A stretch of 64,000 bases of DNA from Erythrobacter sp. SDW2 (GTDB lineage Bacteria; Pseudomonadota; Alphaproteobacteria; Sphingomonadales; Sphingomonadaceae), in assembly GCF_021431965.1 (NCBI RefSeq), contig NZ_CP090370.1:310001-374000 (forward strand), given 5' to 3'. A program made the translations under genes and the position numbers. Under the pieces are notes generated by a model. That model did not search any database. It was not told the origin of the DNA and saw only the letters and a list, made by a program, of their open reading frames with translations. Below, one piece after another: positions 19,395 to 26,493 of this stretch. The stretch's first letter is position 1, and every line of letters starts with the position of its first letter.

Positions 19395-19681
19395 CGGGCT
19401 AGCCTTTCGCGGGCGGCGAGCAGCACCTGCGGCTCGACGCTCAGGGCATCGGCGGCAAGCAGCAGGTCGGGTTCGTGATTGGCGAGGAAATCGAGCACGG
19501 CGGTCAGCACGGCGCGGTCGGTCAGCCGTTCGCGCAGGATCTCGGGCGTCAGGCCGGTCAGCGCCAGCAGCCGTTCCGCCCGCTCGTCGTCCGCCAGCAC
19601 CCAGCCGAGCGCGTTGAGCGCCAGCGCATCGGCATCTGCAGAGTCGTGAGCGGCGGATTTGGGGGGGAACGAGATTGGCAA
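19391..19681 (-). CDS. DUF3572 family protein
   Basis: 96 residues, all-helical: ADALALNALGWVLADDERAERLLALTGL and the C-terminal LDFLANHEPDLLLAADAL segment match DUF3572, a family common in alphaproteobacteria with no known role. First gene of the overlapping five-gene run (DUF3572-HAD-RidA-GDPD-GNAT-like); divergent from divK, 45 bp away. Confidence 0.88.
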   Translation of the reverse strand: MPISFPPKSAAHDSADADALALNALGWVLADDERAERLLALTGLTPEILRERLTDRAVLTAVLDFLANHEPDLLLAADALSVEPQVLLAARERLAR

Positions 19682-19726
19682 GGCTCCGCAATCTGGCCTA
19701 GGGGAAGGCGCAAAGGAGTGTCCCCA

Positions 19727-20089
19727 GTGGCAAAGAGAATACTGGTTGTCGAGGACAACGACCTCAACCGGAAATTGTTCTGCGATGTGCTGCGGTCAAG
19801 GGGGCACGAGGTACTGGGCTGCGATGATGGCCAGCAGGTCATCGCCGCCGCGCGGGAATTCTCGCCCGACCTCGCCATCATGGACATCCAGTTGCCGCAT
19901 ATTTCCGGAGTCGAGCTGATCGCCACCATGAAGAAGGACCCGCAGCTCGCGACCATTCCGGTGCTCGCCGTCACCGCCTATGCGGGCAAGGGCGACGAGG
20001 AGAAAATCCGCGATGCCGGGGCCGCCGATTATCTCTCAAAGCCGGTATCGATCGGCCCCTTCATGGCCGCGGTCCAGCGCCTGCTCTGA
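19727..20089 (+). CDS. divK: DivK-like single-domain response regulator
   Basis: 120 residues, a receiver domain with no output domain. The acidic pocket is EDN (residues 9-11), the phospho-acceptor Asp is in LAIMDIQLP, the Thr in VTAYA and the Lys in SKPVS. The sequence ED-N-LNRKLF...MDIQLPHISG and KGDEEKIR closely follow Caulobacter DivK, which controls DivJ/PleC/DivL and thereby CtrA. GTG start with AAGGAG 11 nt upstream. pleD does not follow, unlike in Caulobacter. Confidence 0.88.
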   Translation: MAKRILVVEDNDLNRKLFCDVLRSRGHEVLGCDDGQQVIAAAREFSPDLAIMDIQLPHISGVELIATMKKDPQLATIPVLAVTAYAGKGDEEKIRDAGAADYLSKPVSIGPFMAAVQRLL

Positions 20090-20120
20090 GCGATGCCTTC
20101 CTATGCGGCCTTTTGCCGCG

Positions 20121-20150
20121 CTTGACATTCGCCGCGCAAACCCGCTTTCC
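20121..20150 (+). promoter_or_regulatory. Possible promoter upstream of the acyl carrier protein gene
   Basis: TTGACA at 20122-20127 is a perfect -35 hexamer 60 bp ahead of the gene. The -10 at the proper distance is poor (CTTTCC), so the call rests mostly on the -35. Confidence 0.3.
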
Positions 20151-20185
20151 CCGCTCCGACATTTTGCTCCAGCAAGGATAGAAGC

Positions 20186-20428
20186 ATGGACCGCGCCGCA
20201 GTCGACAGCCAGATCCGCGAGATCATCGATCCCTTCAACAAGAAGGGCGTCGAGATCACCGACGCCAGCACCTTCCAGAACGACCTCGAGTTCGACAGCC
20301 TGACGGTGATGGATTTCGTCGCCGAGATCGAGGACGCCTTCGACATCATCATCAGCATGAACCAGCAGGCCGAGATCGAGAATTACGGCCAGCTGGTCGA
20401 TGCCGTGACCAAGATGGCTGCCAACTGA
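20186..20428 (+). CDS. Acyl carrier protein linked to sphingolipid synthesis
   Basis: 80 residues, one ACP domain. The phosphopantetheine serine is in FDSLT (Asp-Ser-Leu at residues 37-39 region). It lies 94 bp before the serine palmitoyltransferase gene on the same strand, an arrangement known from Caulobacter and sphingomonads, where a dedicated ACP supplies the acyl chain for sphingolipid synthesis. The RBS is AAGGA. It is probably not the general fatty acid AcpP, which usually sits in the fab cluster. Confidence 0.9.
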   Translation: MDRAAVDSQIREIIDPFNKKGVEITDASTFQNDLEFDSLTVMDFVAEIEDAFDIIISMNQQAEIENYGQLVDAVTKMAAN

Positions 20429-20443
20429 AGATTTTCCCTTTGG

Positions 20444-20513
20444 CGTTCGTGCTGAGCCTGTCGAAGCACGTTGGCGTCCCACTCGCGTCCTTCGACAAGC
20501 TCAGGACGAACGG
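20444..20513. repeat. REP-like inverted repeat (family B) between acp and spt
   Basis: Left arm CGTTCGTGCTGAGCCTGTCG (20444-20463) and right arm CGACAAGCTCAGGACGAACG (20493-20512) are imperfect inverted copies separated by about 29 bp. This is a common alphaproteobacterial intergenic REP type. The base G of its right end joins GGAG, the likely ribosome site of spt. Confidence 0.85.
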
Positions 20514-20522
20514 AGTTTGGTA

Positions 20523-21731
20523 ATGAGCGAAACTCAAGACCTTTTCAGCAAGTTCGACGATCTGATCGGAATGCGTGCCGCCTTGCTGGAAGGCGGGCAG
20601 GAAGACCCGTTCAGCCTGGTGATGGAGAAGGTGCTGAGCCCGACGCAGGCGATCTGCAACGGGCGCGACACGATCCTGCTCGGCACCTACAACTACATGG
20701 GCATGACCTTCGACGACGACGTGATCGCCGCCGGCAAGCAGGCCTATGACGATTTCGGCGCGGGGACGACCGGCAGCCGGGTCCTCAACGGCACGTTCTT
20801 CCATCACCGCGATGTCGAGGATGCGCTGAAGGAATTCTACGCCATGGATCACGCCATGGTGTTCTCGACCGGCTACCAGGCCAATCTCGGCATCATCAGC
20901 ACCATCGCCGGCAAGGGCGACTACATCGTGCTCGACATCGACAGCCACGCCAGCATCTGGGACGGTTGCAAGATGGGCGACGCCGAAGTCGTGCCCTTCA
21001 AGCACAACGATATCGAGGCGATGGAGAAGCGGCTCAAGCGCATTCCCGAAGGCGCGGGCAAGCTGGTGGTGCTGGAAGGCGTCTATTCCATGCTCGGCGA
21101 TATCGCCCCCCTGGCCGAGATGGTCGCGGTGGCAAAGAAGCACGGCGCCATGGTGCTGGTCGACGAGGCCCACTCGATGGGCTTCATCGGCGATCACGGG
21201 CGCGGCGTGTGCGAAGCGGCGGGCTGCATCGACGATGTCGATTTCATCATCGGCACCTTCTCCAAGAGCGTCGGCACGGTCGGCGGCTTCTGCGTTTCCA
21301 ACCACCCCAAGTTCGAGATCATGCGGCTGGTTTGCCGCCCCTATGTCTTCACCGCCGCGCTGCCCCCCGCAGTGATGGCCTCGAGCGCCACCTCGATCCG
21401 CAAGCTCATGCATGGCGGCAACAAGCGGGCGCATCTGTGGGAGAATTCGCGCACGCTCCACGCCGGCCTGCGCGGGCTCGGCTTCCAGCTCGGCACCGAG
21501 GAGCCGCAGAGCGCGATCATCGCCGTGGTGATGCCCGATCTCGAACGCGGGGCGGCGATGTGGGAGGCGCTCTTGAAGGAAGGCCTCTACGTCAACCTCG
21601 CCCGCCCGCCTGCGACCCCGGCGGGGATGACCCTGCTGCGCTGCTCGCTCTGCGCCGAACATACGGCCGAGCAGGTGCAGACCATTCTGGGCATGTTCGA
21701 GCGGGCCGGGAAGGCTATCGGGATCATCTAA
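20523..21731 (+). CDS. spt: Serine palmitoyltransferase
   Basis: PLP enzyme that condenses serine with an acyl thioester to 3-ketosphinganine, the first step of sphingolipid synthesis. 402 residues, alpha-oxoamine synthase family. Visible: GTYNYMGMT near the N-terminus, GTTGSRVLNGT, VDEAHSMG (cofactor Asp, His) and the PLP lysine in TFSKSVGTVGG. The ATG at 20523 has GGAG 7 nt upstream; a TTG at 20517 is possible. Sphingomonads carry glycosphingolipids in place of LPS, which fits the presumed host. The dedicated ACP gene lies just upstream. Confidence 0.93.
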   Translation: MSETQDLFSKFDDLIGMRAALLEGGQEDPFSLVMEKVLSPTQAICNGRDTILLGTYNYMGMTFDDDVIAAGKQAYDDFGAGTTGSRVLNGTFFHHRDVEDALKEFYAMDHAMVFSTGYQANLGIISTIAGKGDYIVLDIDSHASIWDGCKMGDAEVVPFKHNDIEAMEKRLKRIPEGAGKLVVLEGVYSMLGDIAPLAEMVAVAKKHGAMVLVDEAHSMGFIGDHGRGVCEAAGCIDDVDFIIGTFSKSVGTVGGFCVSNHPKFEIMRLVCRPYVFTAALPPAVMASSATSIRKLMHGGNKRAHLWENSRTLHAGLRGLGFQLGTEEPQSAIIAVVMPDLERGAAMWEALLKEGLYVNLARPPATPAGMTLLRCSLCAEHTAEQVQTILGMFERAGKAIGII

Positions 21732-21749
21732 TCCATTGTGGATGCGATG

Positions 21750-21791
21750 TTTATCCTGCATTCTTGCCTTTTGGGTGATTTGCAGGATAAA
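21750..21791 (+). promoter_or_regulatory. 11-bp inverted repeat covering the ribosome site of the next gene
   Basis: TTTATCCTGCA (21750-21760) and TGCAGGATAAA (21781-21791) are perfect inverted copies with a 20-nt spacer. The right arm holds the only Shine-Dalgarno-like AGGA before the ATG at 21800. Either an operator for a dimeric repressor or an RNA hairpin that hides the ribosome site. Confidence 0.6.
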
Positions 21792-21799
21792 TTGCCCGC

Positions 21800-22783
21800 A
21801 TGGCCGATATCGTTCGTCCCTTTTCTGCCGAGCAGGCGCGCGCGCTGATCAACCTGCGTCCGCGCTACGAGTCATTGATCGAGGCGCAGCGCGCCTTGGC
21901 GCAGCTGCCCTACAACCTCGTGCGCAAGCGGGTCGGTGAACGCGAGTATCTCTACGAAGCGATCGACCGGCTGAATAACGGCAAGAGCCTTGGGCCGATG
22001 ACACCGGAGCTCGAACAGCGACTGGCCGATTATCGCAGCCAAAAGGCCGACTTGCAGGGCCGCATCGCGACGGCCGAGGAACTTGTCGCGGAAATCGGCC
22101 GGTTGGCGAAACCGTTACGTTTGCCGACGCTGGCGGAAACGGCCGGCGAGCTCTTGCGCGAGCTTGACCGGCGGCGACTGCTCGATGGCACATTGCTGGT
22201 CGTCGGTACCAACTGCATCCCGGCCTACTCGGTCGAAGCGGCAGGTGCGATTTCCGATGCACCTGACGAGACGGAGGATTTCGACCTCGCCTGGGCCGCA
22301 GACGAGCAAGCCGAGGATATGGCGCTCTGGAACGCGCTCAAGGCGGTCGATCCCACCTACACGCTCAACACCGAGCGGACGTTCCAGGCCCGCAACCGCA
22401 AGTCCTACGAAGTCGAACTGCTCGCCGCGCCATCGCGTATCGGCACCATGGGAGCGCGAGAAAAGCCCAAGCCGATTCCGCTGCCGGAACAGGAATGGCT
22501 GCTGCTCGGCACCCCGGTCGACCAGGTCGTGCCCTGCCGCGACGGGCGGGCGGCACGGCTGGTGGTGCCCGATCCGCGCTGGTTTGCGCTGCACAAGCTG
22601 TGGCTGGGAGCGCAGGCCAAACGCAATCCTCTGAAGCGGCGCAAGGATGTGGCGCAGGGACTGGCCGTGCTGAGCGCGGTGGCGGACGCCATGCCGCAAT
22701 ATCCGCTGGACGAGGCCTTCGTGGCGACCATTCCACCCGAGCTGGAACCCTATTGGCAGCAGTGGCAGGCCAGCCGCAGCTGA
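21800..22783 (+). CDS. GSU2403-type nucleotidyltransferase fold protein
   Basis: 327 residues. Residues about 10-105 are helical and charged; from 120 on there is LLRELDRRRLLDGTLLVVGTNCIPAY, then TEDFDLAW, which matches the pol-beta-like nucleotidyltransferase arrangement (GTN/xDxD) of the GSU2403 family; the C-terminal part includes PDPRWFALHKLW. Such proteins resemble AbiEii/MNT-type enzymes, but substrate and partner are unknown and no antitoxin is adjacent. It follows spt by 68 bp, with an inverted repeat in the gap. Confidence 0.8.
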   Translation: MADIVRPFSAEQARALINLRPRYESLIEAQRALAQLPYNLVRKRVGEREYLYEAIDRLNNGKSLGPMTPELEQRLADYRSQKADLQGRIATAEELVAEIGRLAKPLRLPTLAETAGELLRELDRRRLLDGTLLVVGTNCIPAYSVEAAGAISDAPDETEDFDLAWAADEQAEDMALWNALKAVDPTYTLNTERTFQARNRKSYEVELLAAPSRIGTMGAREKPKPIPLPEQEWLLLGTPVDQVVPCRDGRAARLVVPDPRWFALHKLWLGAQAKRNPLKRRKDVAQGLAVLSAVADAMPQYPLDEAFVATIPPELEPYWQQWQASRS

Positions 22784-22791
22784 CCGGCGCT

Positions 22792-23061
22792 TCAATTGAT
22801 CGAGATCACCCCGTCGACCGCGCGCCATTCGCTCGGGCCGATCAGATGCTGGTGGGCCACCCTGACCGAATGCAGCACCGCCTCGATCTCGCGCCGCCAG
22901 AAGGCGAGGAACCGGTCCAGTTCCGGGAAGCGCGGGGCGATGTCGTATTGCTGCATGACGAACATCTGCAGCAGGCTGGGGTGGTCCGGCAGGTAGTAGT
23001 GGATCTGCACGGTCGCGAGACCGTATCCCTCGAGCTGGCGGGCGAAATCGCGGCTGGCCAT
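22792..23061 (-). CDS. usg: Usg family protein
   Basis: 89 residues. The segments LEGYGLATVQIHYYLPDHP and DIAPRFPELDRFLAFWRREIEAVLHSVRVAH identify the Usg family, first noted next to trp genes in Caulobacter and found in most alphaproteobacteria. Function unknown. Convergent with the nucleotidyltransferase gene and 71 bp downstream of the aquaporin on the same strand. Confidence 0.9.
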   Translation of the reverse strand: MASRDFARQLEGYGLATVQIHYYLPDHPSLLQMFVMQQYDIAPRFPELDRFLAFWRREIEAVLHSVRVAHQHLIGPSEWRAVDGVISIN

Positions 23062-23132
23062 CGGCACTTCCCTCCTTGCTGGCGGACCAGAGAAAAGTCT
23101 TGGCGGAATATTTCGCCAAACCGATTCGCCCG

Positions 23133-23813
23133 TCAAGGGGTTGCGGGCGGCCTCTCCGCAAGGAGCCAGCGGGCGAGGATCACGGCGCTGACCGCTCCCG
23201 CCAGTTGCGCGGCGACGAACAGCGGCACGTCGGCAGGCGCAATCCCGGCGAAACTGTCGCTGAGCGAGCGGACCACCGTTATCGCCGGATTGGCGAAACT
23301 GGGGGACGATGTGAACCAATAAGCACTGGTGATGTAGAGCGCGACCGCCATCGGAATCGCTTCCGCACGGTGCCTCAGCAGCGTCAGGATCACCAGCACC
23401 AGCCCGAAGGTGGCGACGAATTCGCCGCTCCACTGGCCGATCCCGGCGCGGGCCTTGGTGCTGAATTGCAAGATCGGCAGGTCGAACATCAGATGCACCG
23501 CCCAGGCGCCCAGCGCCCCGGCGGCGATCTGGACGAGGACATAGAGGAGCGCGGTGCGTGCCGCGGTCTCGCGCCTGAGCCACAAGGCCAGCGTCACCGC
23601 CGGGTTGAAATGCGCGCCCGAGATCGGACCCAGCATGGCGATGAGGACATAGAGGATCGCACCGGTGGCGATGGTGTTCGCCAGCAGCGCCAGCGCCACG
23701 TTCCCGCCCGACAGGCGCTCCGCCATCACGCCCGAGCCGATCACGGCGGCAAAGAGGAAGAAACTGCCCAGCCCCTCGGCGGCGAGGCGGCGGGAGAGAT
23801 TGCTCTCAGCCAT
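23133..23813 (-). CDS. MIP/aquaporin family channel, AqpS-like
   Basis: 226 residues, six membrane helices. Both half-helices carry NPA (GAHFNPAVT and FANPAIT followed by a conserved Arg). Its place after arsC, with an 8-nt overlap, and the presence of arsR point to the AqpS type known in Sinorhizobium, in which arsenite leaves the cell through the channel. No ArsB or Acr3 pump is in the window, which supports this role. Arsenite transport itself is inference. Confidence 0.88.
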   Translation of the reverse strand: MAESNLSRRLAAEGLGSFFLFAAVIGSGVMAERLSGGNVALALLANTIATGAILYVLIAMLGPISGAHFNPAVTLALWLRRETAARTALLYVLVQIAAGALGAWAVHLMFDLPILQFSTKARAGIGQWSGEFVATFGLVLVILTLLRHRAEAIPMAVALYITSAYWFTSSPSFANPAITVVRSLSDSFAGIAPADVPLFVAAQLAGAVSAVILARWLLAERPPATP

Positions 23814-24306
23814 GGGTCGCGCCTTCCATTTCGCGCCCGATGCGCGTCACCGCATCGCGCCATGCGCGCGGCTTCATCGCCTCCTCGTCGAGCGCCAGCA
23901 GCGCGTCGATGCGGGTGGCGAGCCGCTGGTATGCCGTCTCGAAATCGTCCAGCGCGCCGTCGGTGCCATGCCCGGCCGGGTCGGGAATGCCCCAATGCGC
24001 CTGCGCCGGATGGCCGGGCCAGATGGGACACATTTCCCCTTTCGCGTTGTCGCAGACGGTGATGACCAGGTCCATCACCGGTGCGCCGGGTCCGGCAAAG
24101 ACGTCCCAGCTTTTCGAAGCGAGGCCCCCAACGTCGTGCCCCTTCGCAGCCAGCAGCTCGAGCGCGCAGGGATTGGGCAAACCGCGCGGCTGGCTCCCGG
24201 CAGAGTATGCGACGAAGCGGGTACCGCCGCGCGCGGCGAGGATCGCCTCGGCCAGGATCGAGCGGGCCGAATTGGCGGTGCAGAGGAACAGCACGTTGCG
24301 CGGCAT
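23806..24306 (-). CDS. arsC: Arsenate reductase, low-molecular-weight phosphatase type
   Basis: Reduces arsenate to arsenite using active-site cysteines. 166 residues. The P-loop CX5R reads CTANSAR (residues 9-15), and two more Cys occur, one in CDNAK (VTVCDNAKGEMCP), as in thioredoxin- or glutaredoxin-coupled LMW-PTP ArsC. WGIPDP with the general acid Asp follows. Second-last gene of the ars operon, 6 bp after the ArsI-like gene. Confidence 0.9.
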   Translation of the reverse strand: MPRNVLFLCTANSARSILAEAILAARGGTRFVAYSAGSQPRGLPNPCALELLAAKGHDVGGLASKSWDVFAGPGAPVMDLVITVCDNAKGEMCPIWPGHPAQAHWGIPDPAGHGTDGALDDFETAYQRLATRIDALLALDEEAMKPRAWRDAVTRIGREMEGATHG

Positions 24307-24312
24307 CGTCAG

Positions 24313-24765
24313 TCAGTCCCCGATTTGCGGGGCACAGCACGCGGAAGGCGCAGCATTGACCGAGACCAATTGCGCCAGCGCCGGCCCCTGCCCGTAGTCC
24401 ACGCTCTCGCCCATCGTGTGGAAGGTTTCCCACACCACGCCCTGCGGATCGGCGATCCAGCTCTTTTCCGAGCGGGCGTAGCAACAGGTCGTCGCCCCTT
24501 CCTCCAACACCGGTGCGTCGGCGGCCTTCAGCCTTCCGTAGACCTCGGTCAGTTCCTCGGCGCTTTCGACCTGGATGCCGAGATGCTCGATCCCGCGCGC
24601 AGCATGTCCGCCGCTCGAGATGGCGAAATTGACCCGCGGATCCTCCAGCATCCATTTGGCGTAGTCGCTTCGGGTGACGCTCGGCTCGGCCGCGAACAGG
24701 GTCGAGTAGAAGCGGATCGAGGCGTCGAGGTCGTCGACTCCGACATGGACATGCAGGCGTTTCAT
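24313..24765 (-). CDS. ArsI/CadI-type glyoxalase-fold metalloprotein
   Basis: 150 residues, one vicinal-oxygen-chelate fold. The putative iron ligands His5 (LHVHV), His61 (GIEHLGI) and Glu113 (WETF), and the vicinal cysteine pair Cys94-Cys95 (TTCCYA), are at the positions seen in ArsI, the C-As lyase that removes methyl groups from trivalent organoarsenicals. An extra Cys pair lies at the C-terminus (ACCAPQ). Overlaps arsR by 4 nt (ATGA). ArsI is the best guess; CadI-like proteins look the same. Confidence 0.85.
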   Translation of the reverse strand: MKRLHVHVGVDDLDASIRFYSTLFAAEPSVTRSDYAKWMLEDPRVNFAISSGGHAARGIEHLGIQVESAEELTEVYGRLKAADAPVLEEGATTCCYARSEKSWIADPQGVVWETFHTMGESVDYGQGPALAQLVSVNAAPSACCAPQIGD

Positions 24766-25091
24766 CGCGCTTTCTCCTTGCAGGCTGGTTCGGGCACGGC
24801 ACACTCCGCCCCGGCGCAGCAGTTCTCGGTGAGGAAGCCGAGCAGCCGCTCCATCGCGGCAAAATCGGCGGAATAGATCAGGCTGCGCCCCTCGCGCCGT
24901 TGGGCGACGAGGCCCGCCTCGTGCAGCTGCGCCAGATGGTGCGAGAGCGAGGAGTTGGGCACGCCCAGCGCTTCGGCGATGCGGCCTGCCGGAAGCCCGT
25001 CCGGTCCGGTCTGCACCAGCAGCCGGAACAGCGCCAGCCGGTGCTCCTGCGCCAGTGCGGCAAGGGCGGAGATGACGTGATTCGCTTCCAT
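24762..25091 (-). CDS. arsR: ArsR family metalloregulator
   Basis: Represses the ars operon and lets go when As(III) binds. 109 residues, winged helix: LAALAQEHRLALFRLL, then PNSSLSHHLAQLHEAGLV (recognition helix) and the RSLIYSADF wing. Cysteines near the C-terminus (ENCCAGAEC and PAC) form a possible As(III) site, of the C-terminal type. The ATG at 25091 was chosen because family similarity begins there; a TTG at 25127 is also open. No Shine-Dalgarno precedes the ATG, so the gene may be leaderless or weakly translated. Confidence 0.9.
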   Translation of the reverse strand: MEANHVISALAALAQEHRLALFRLLVQTGPDGLPAGRIAEALGVPNSSLSHHLAQLHEAGLVAQRREGRSLIYSADFAAMERLLGFLTENCCAGAECAVPEPACKEKAR

Positions 25092-25109
25092 TTCGATACT
25101 TATCGAAAT
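25090..25109. promoter_or_regulatory. ArsR operator candidate 1
   Basis: ATTTCGATACTTATCGAAAT, a 20-bp palindrome with 9 of 10 base pairs matched. It touches the arsR start codon, so a bound repressor would cover the start region. Confidence 0.75.
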
Positions 25110-25132
25110 GTTCTGAAGGTCTGGCAAGCGTT

Positions 25133-25152
25133 ATTTCGAACTTTATCGAAAT
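25133..25152. promoter_or_regulatory. ArsR operator candidate 2
   Basis: ATTTCGAACTTTATCGAAAT, second copy with 7 of 10 pairs, 43 bp (about four helical turns) from the first. Together they suggest cooperative binding over the ars promoter. Confidence 0.65.
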
Positions 25153-25160
25153 ATTTGCAG

Positions 25161-25826
25161 TCAGCCCGCTGCGCTCTCCAGCGTGGCGTTGGCGCAGGGA
25201 TCGCTGGCATCGTCCTTGTCGCCGCCGAACTGGGTCAGCACCAGGATCCCGCCCACCACCAGCACCACGAAGGCGGTGGTGACCAGGCCGAGATATTCGT
25301 CGATGAAGCGCTTGATCGGCGCGCCGAAGATGCGGAACAGCAGACCGACGGTGAAGAAGATCATGCCGCGACCCGCCAGGCTCGCCAGGGTGAAGGTGAC
25401 GAGGTTCATGGAGATGAAGCCGGCGGTGATGGTCATCAGCTTGAACGGGATCGGGGTCGCCCCGGCGATAACGATCGCTTCCCAGTCGTACTGCTTGAGA
25501 TAGCACGCCGCCTGCGGAAAGCTGTCGGTCAGGCCGAGCAGCCCGAGCAGCCATTCGCCGACGAGATCGTACAGCCCCCAGCCGATGAAATAGCCGAACA
25601 GCCCGCCCGCGACCGAGCTCAGCGTGGCGATGATGCCGAAGCGCAGCGCCTTTTGCGGTTCGGCGAGGCACATCAGCCCCAGCAGCGGGTGCGGCGGGAT
25701 CGGGAAGAAGCTCGCCTCGACGAAGCAGAAGAACGCCAGCCAGCCCTGCGCATGGGGATGCGCGGCCTTCTCCATCGTCCAGTCGTAGAGGCCGCGCAGC
25801 GGTTTCATCAGCATGTGAGACAGCAT
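25161..25826 (-). CDS. YqaA-like (DedA/VTT superfamily) membrane protein
   Basis: About 222 residues, four or more hydrophobic helices. The segments FVEASFFPIPPHPLLGLM, GGLFGYFIGWGLYD and GATPIPFKLMTITAGF are typical of the YqaA branch of the VTT family (Arg/Gly-Pro loops in the membrane). Family members are linked to lipid flipping and membrane homeostasis. Starts at 25826, 25814 or 25808 are all possible; none has a strong ribosome site. It ends 69 bp before arsR, with the operators in the gap. Confidence 0.85.
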   Translation of the reverse strand: MLSHMLMKPLRGLYDWTMEKAAHPHAQGWLAFFCFVEASFFPIPPHPLLGLMCLAEPQKALRFGIIATLSSVAGGLFGYFIGWGLYDLVGEWLLGLLGLTDSFPQAACYLKQYDWEAIVIAGATPIPFKLMTITAGFISMNLVTFTLASLAGRGMIFFTVGLLFRIFGAPIKRFIDEYLGLVTTAFVVLVVGGILVLTQFGGDKDDASDPCANATLESAAG

Positions 25827-25907
25827 CCCGTCAGTGTCGATCGCGCCTCTAGGCGAGCCGCGACGCCCACGCAACCAGAGAGAAATAACCTATTTGGCAC
25901 TTTATTA

Positions 25908-25936
25908 TTGACATCGTCACGCTCTTTGGTTAGAGA
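25908..25936 (+). promoter_or_regulatory. Possible promoter ahead of the GTA cluster
   Basis: TTGACA at 25908-25913 with TAGAGA 17 bp later (25931-25936), 110 bp before the first GTA gene and in an A+T-richer stretch. The -10 is weak. Confidence 0.35.
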
Positions 25937-26046
25937 ACCGGAACATCGCGATAAACCGATTCGAGCCGGGCGGCCCTGCACCACGCAGCGCCGCCCGTTG
26001 GCGTTCAGGCGCCCGTGTCGGAATCGCCCGGACAGGACGAACCGAC

Positions 26047-26493
26047 GTGGCACGCAAGAACTGGCAATCGATCTTCATCAACGAACTGGCTGAATCTTCC
26101 AACGTGAAGAAAGCCTGCGAGGCCGCAGGCGTCAGCCAGAGCCTGGTCTACAAGACCCGCCGCGAGAAGGCAGATTTTGCCCGCCTGTGGTATGCCGCAC
26201 TGGCCGAAGGTTACGACAATCTGGAGATGGACCTGCTGCTGCGGCTGCGCGAAGGACGGCTGGAGGATGTCGACGAGGACGGCAACAAGCGCAAGTTCGA
26301 CATCGGCACCGCCTTCCGCTGCCTGGCCGCGCACCGCGAGAACGTGGCGCGGGAGAAAGGGCGCCAGACGCTGGCCGACGAAGTCGCGACGATGAAATCG
26401 ATCAATGCCAAGATCGACAAGCTGCGCGAGAACGAGGATCGCGCGGCCGCGCTCAAGGCCAAGCGGGCGCGGCCCGGCGGGGAGGCAGGGTAG
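26047..26493 (+). CDS. GTA small terminase-like protein
   Basis: 148 residues, GTG start. The N-terminus (NVKKACEAAGVSQSLVYKTRR) is a helix-turn-helix of the terminase small subunit kind; a helical, coiled-coil-like segment and a basic tail follow. Position directly before the large terminase (1-nt overlap, TAGTG) supports gp1, which recognises DNA and helps the ATPase. In GTAs it lacks strict pac-site specificity, which is family knowledge and not visible here. Confidence 0.8.
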   Translation: MARKNWQSIFINELAESSNVKKACEAAGVSQSLVYKTRREKADFARLWYAALAEGYDNLEMDLLLRLREGRLEDVDEDGNKRKFDIGTAFRCLAAHRENVAREKGRQTLADEVATMKSINAKIDKLRENEDRAAALKAKRARPGGEAG

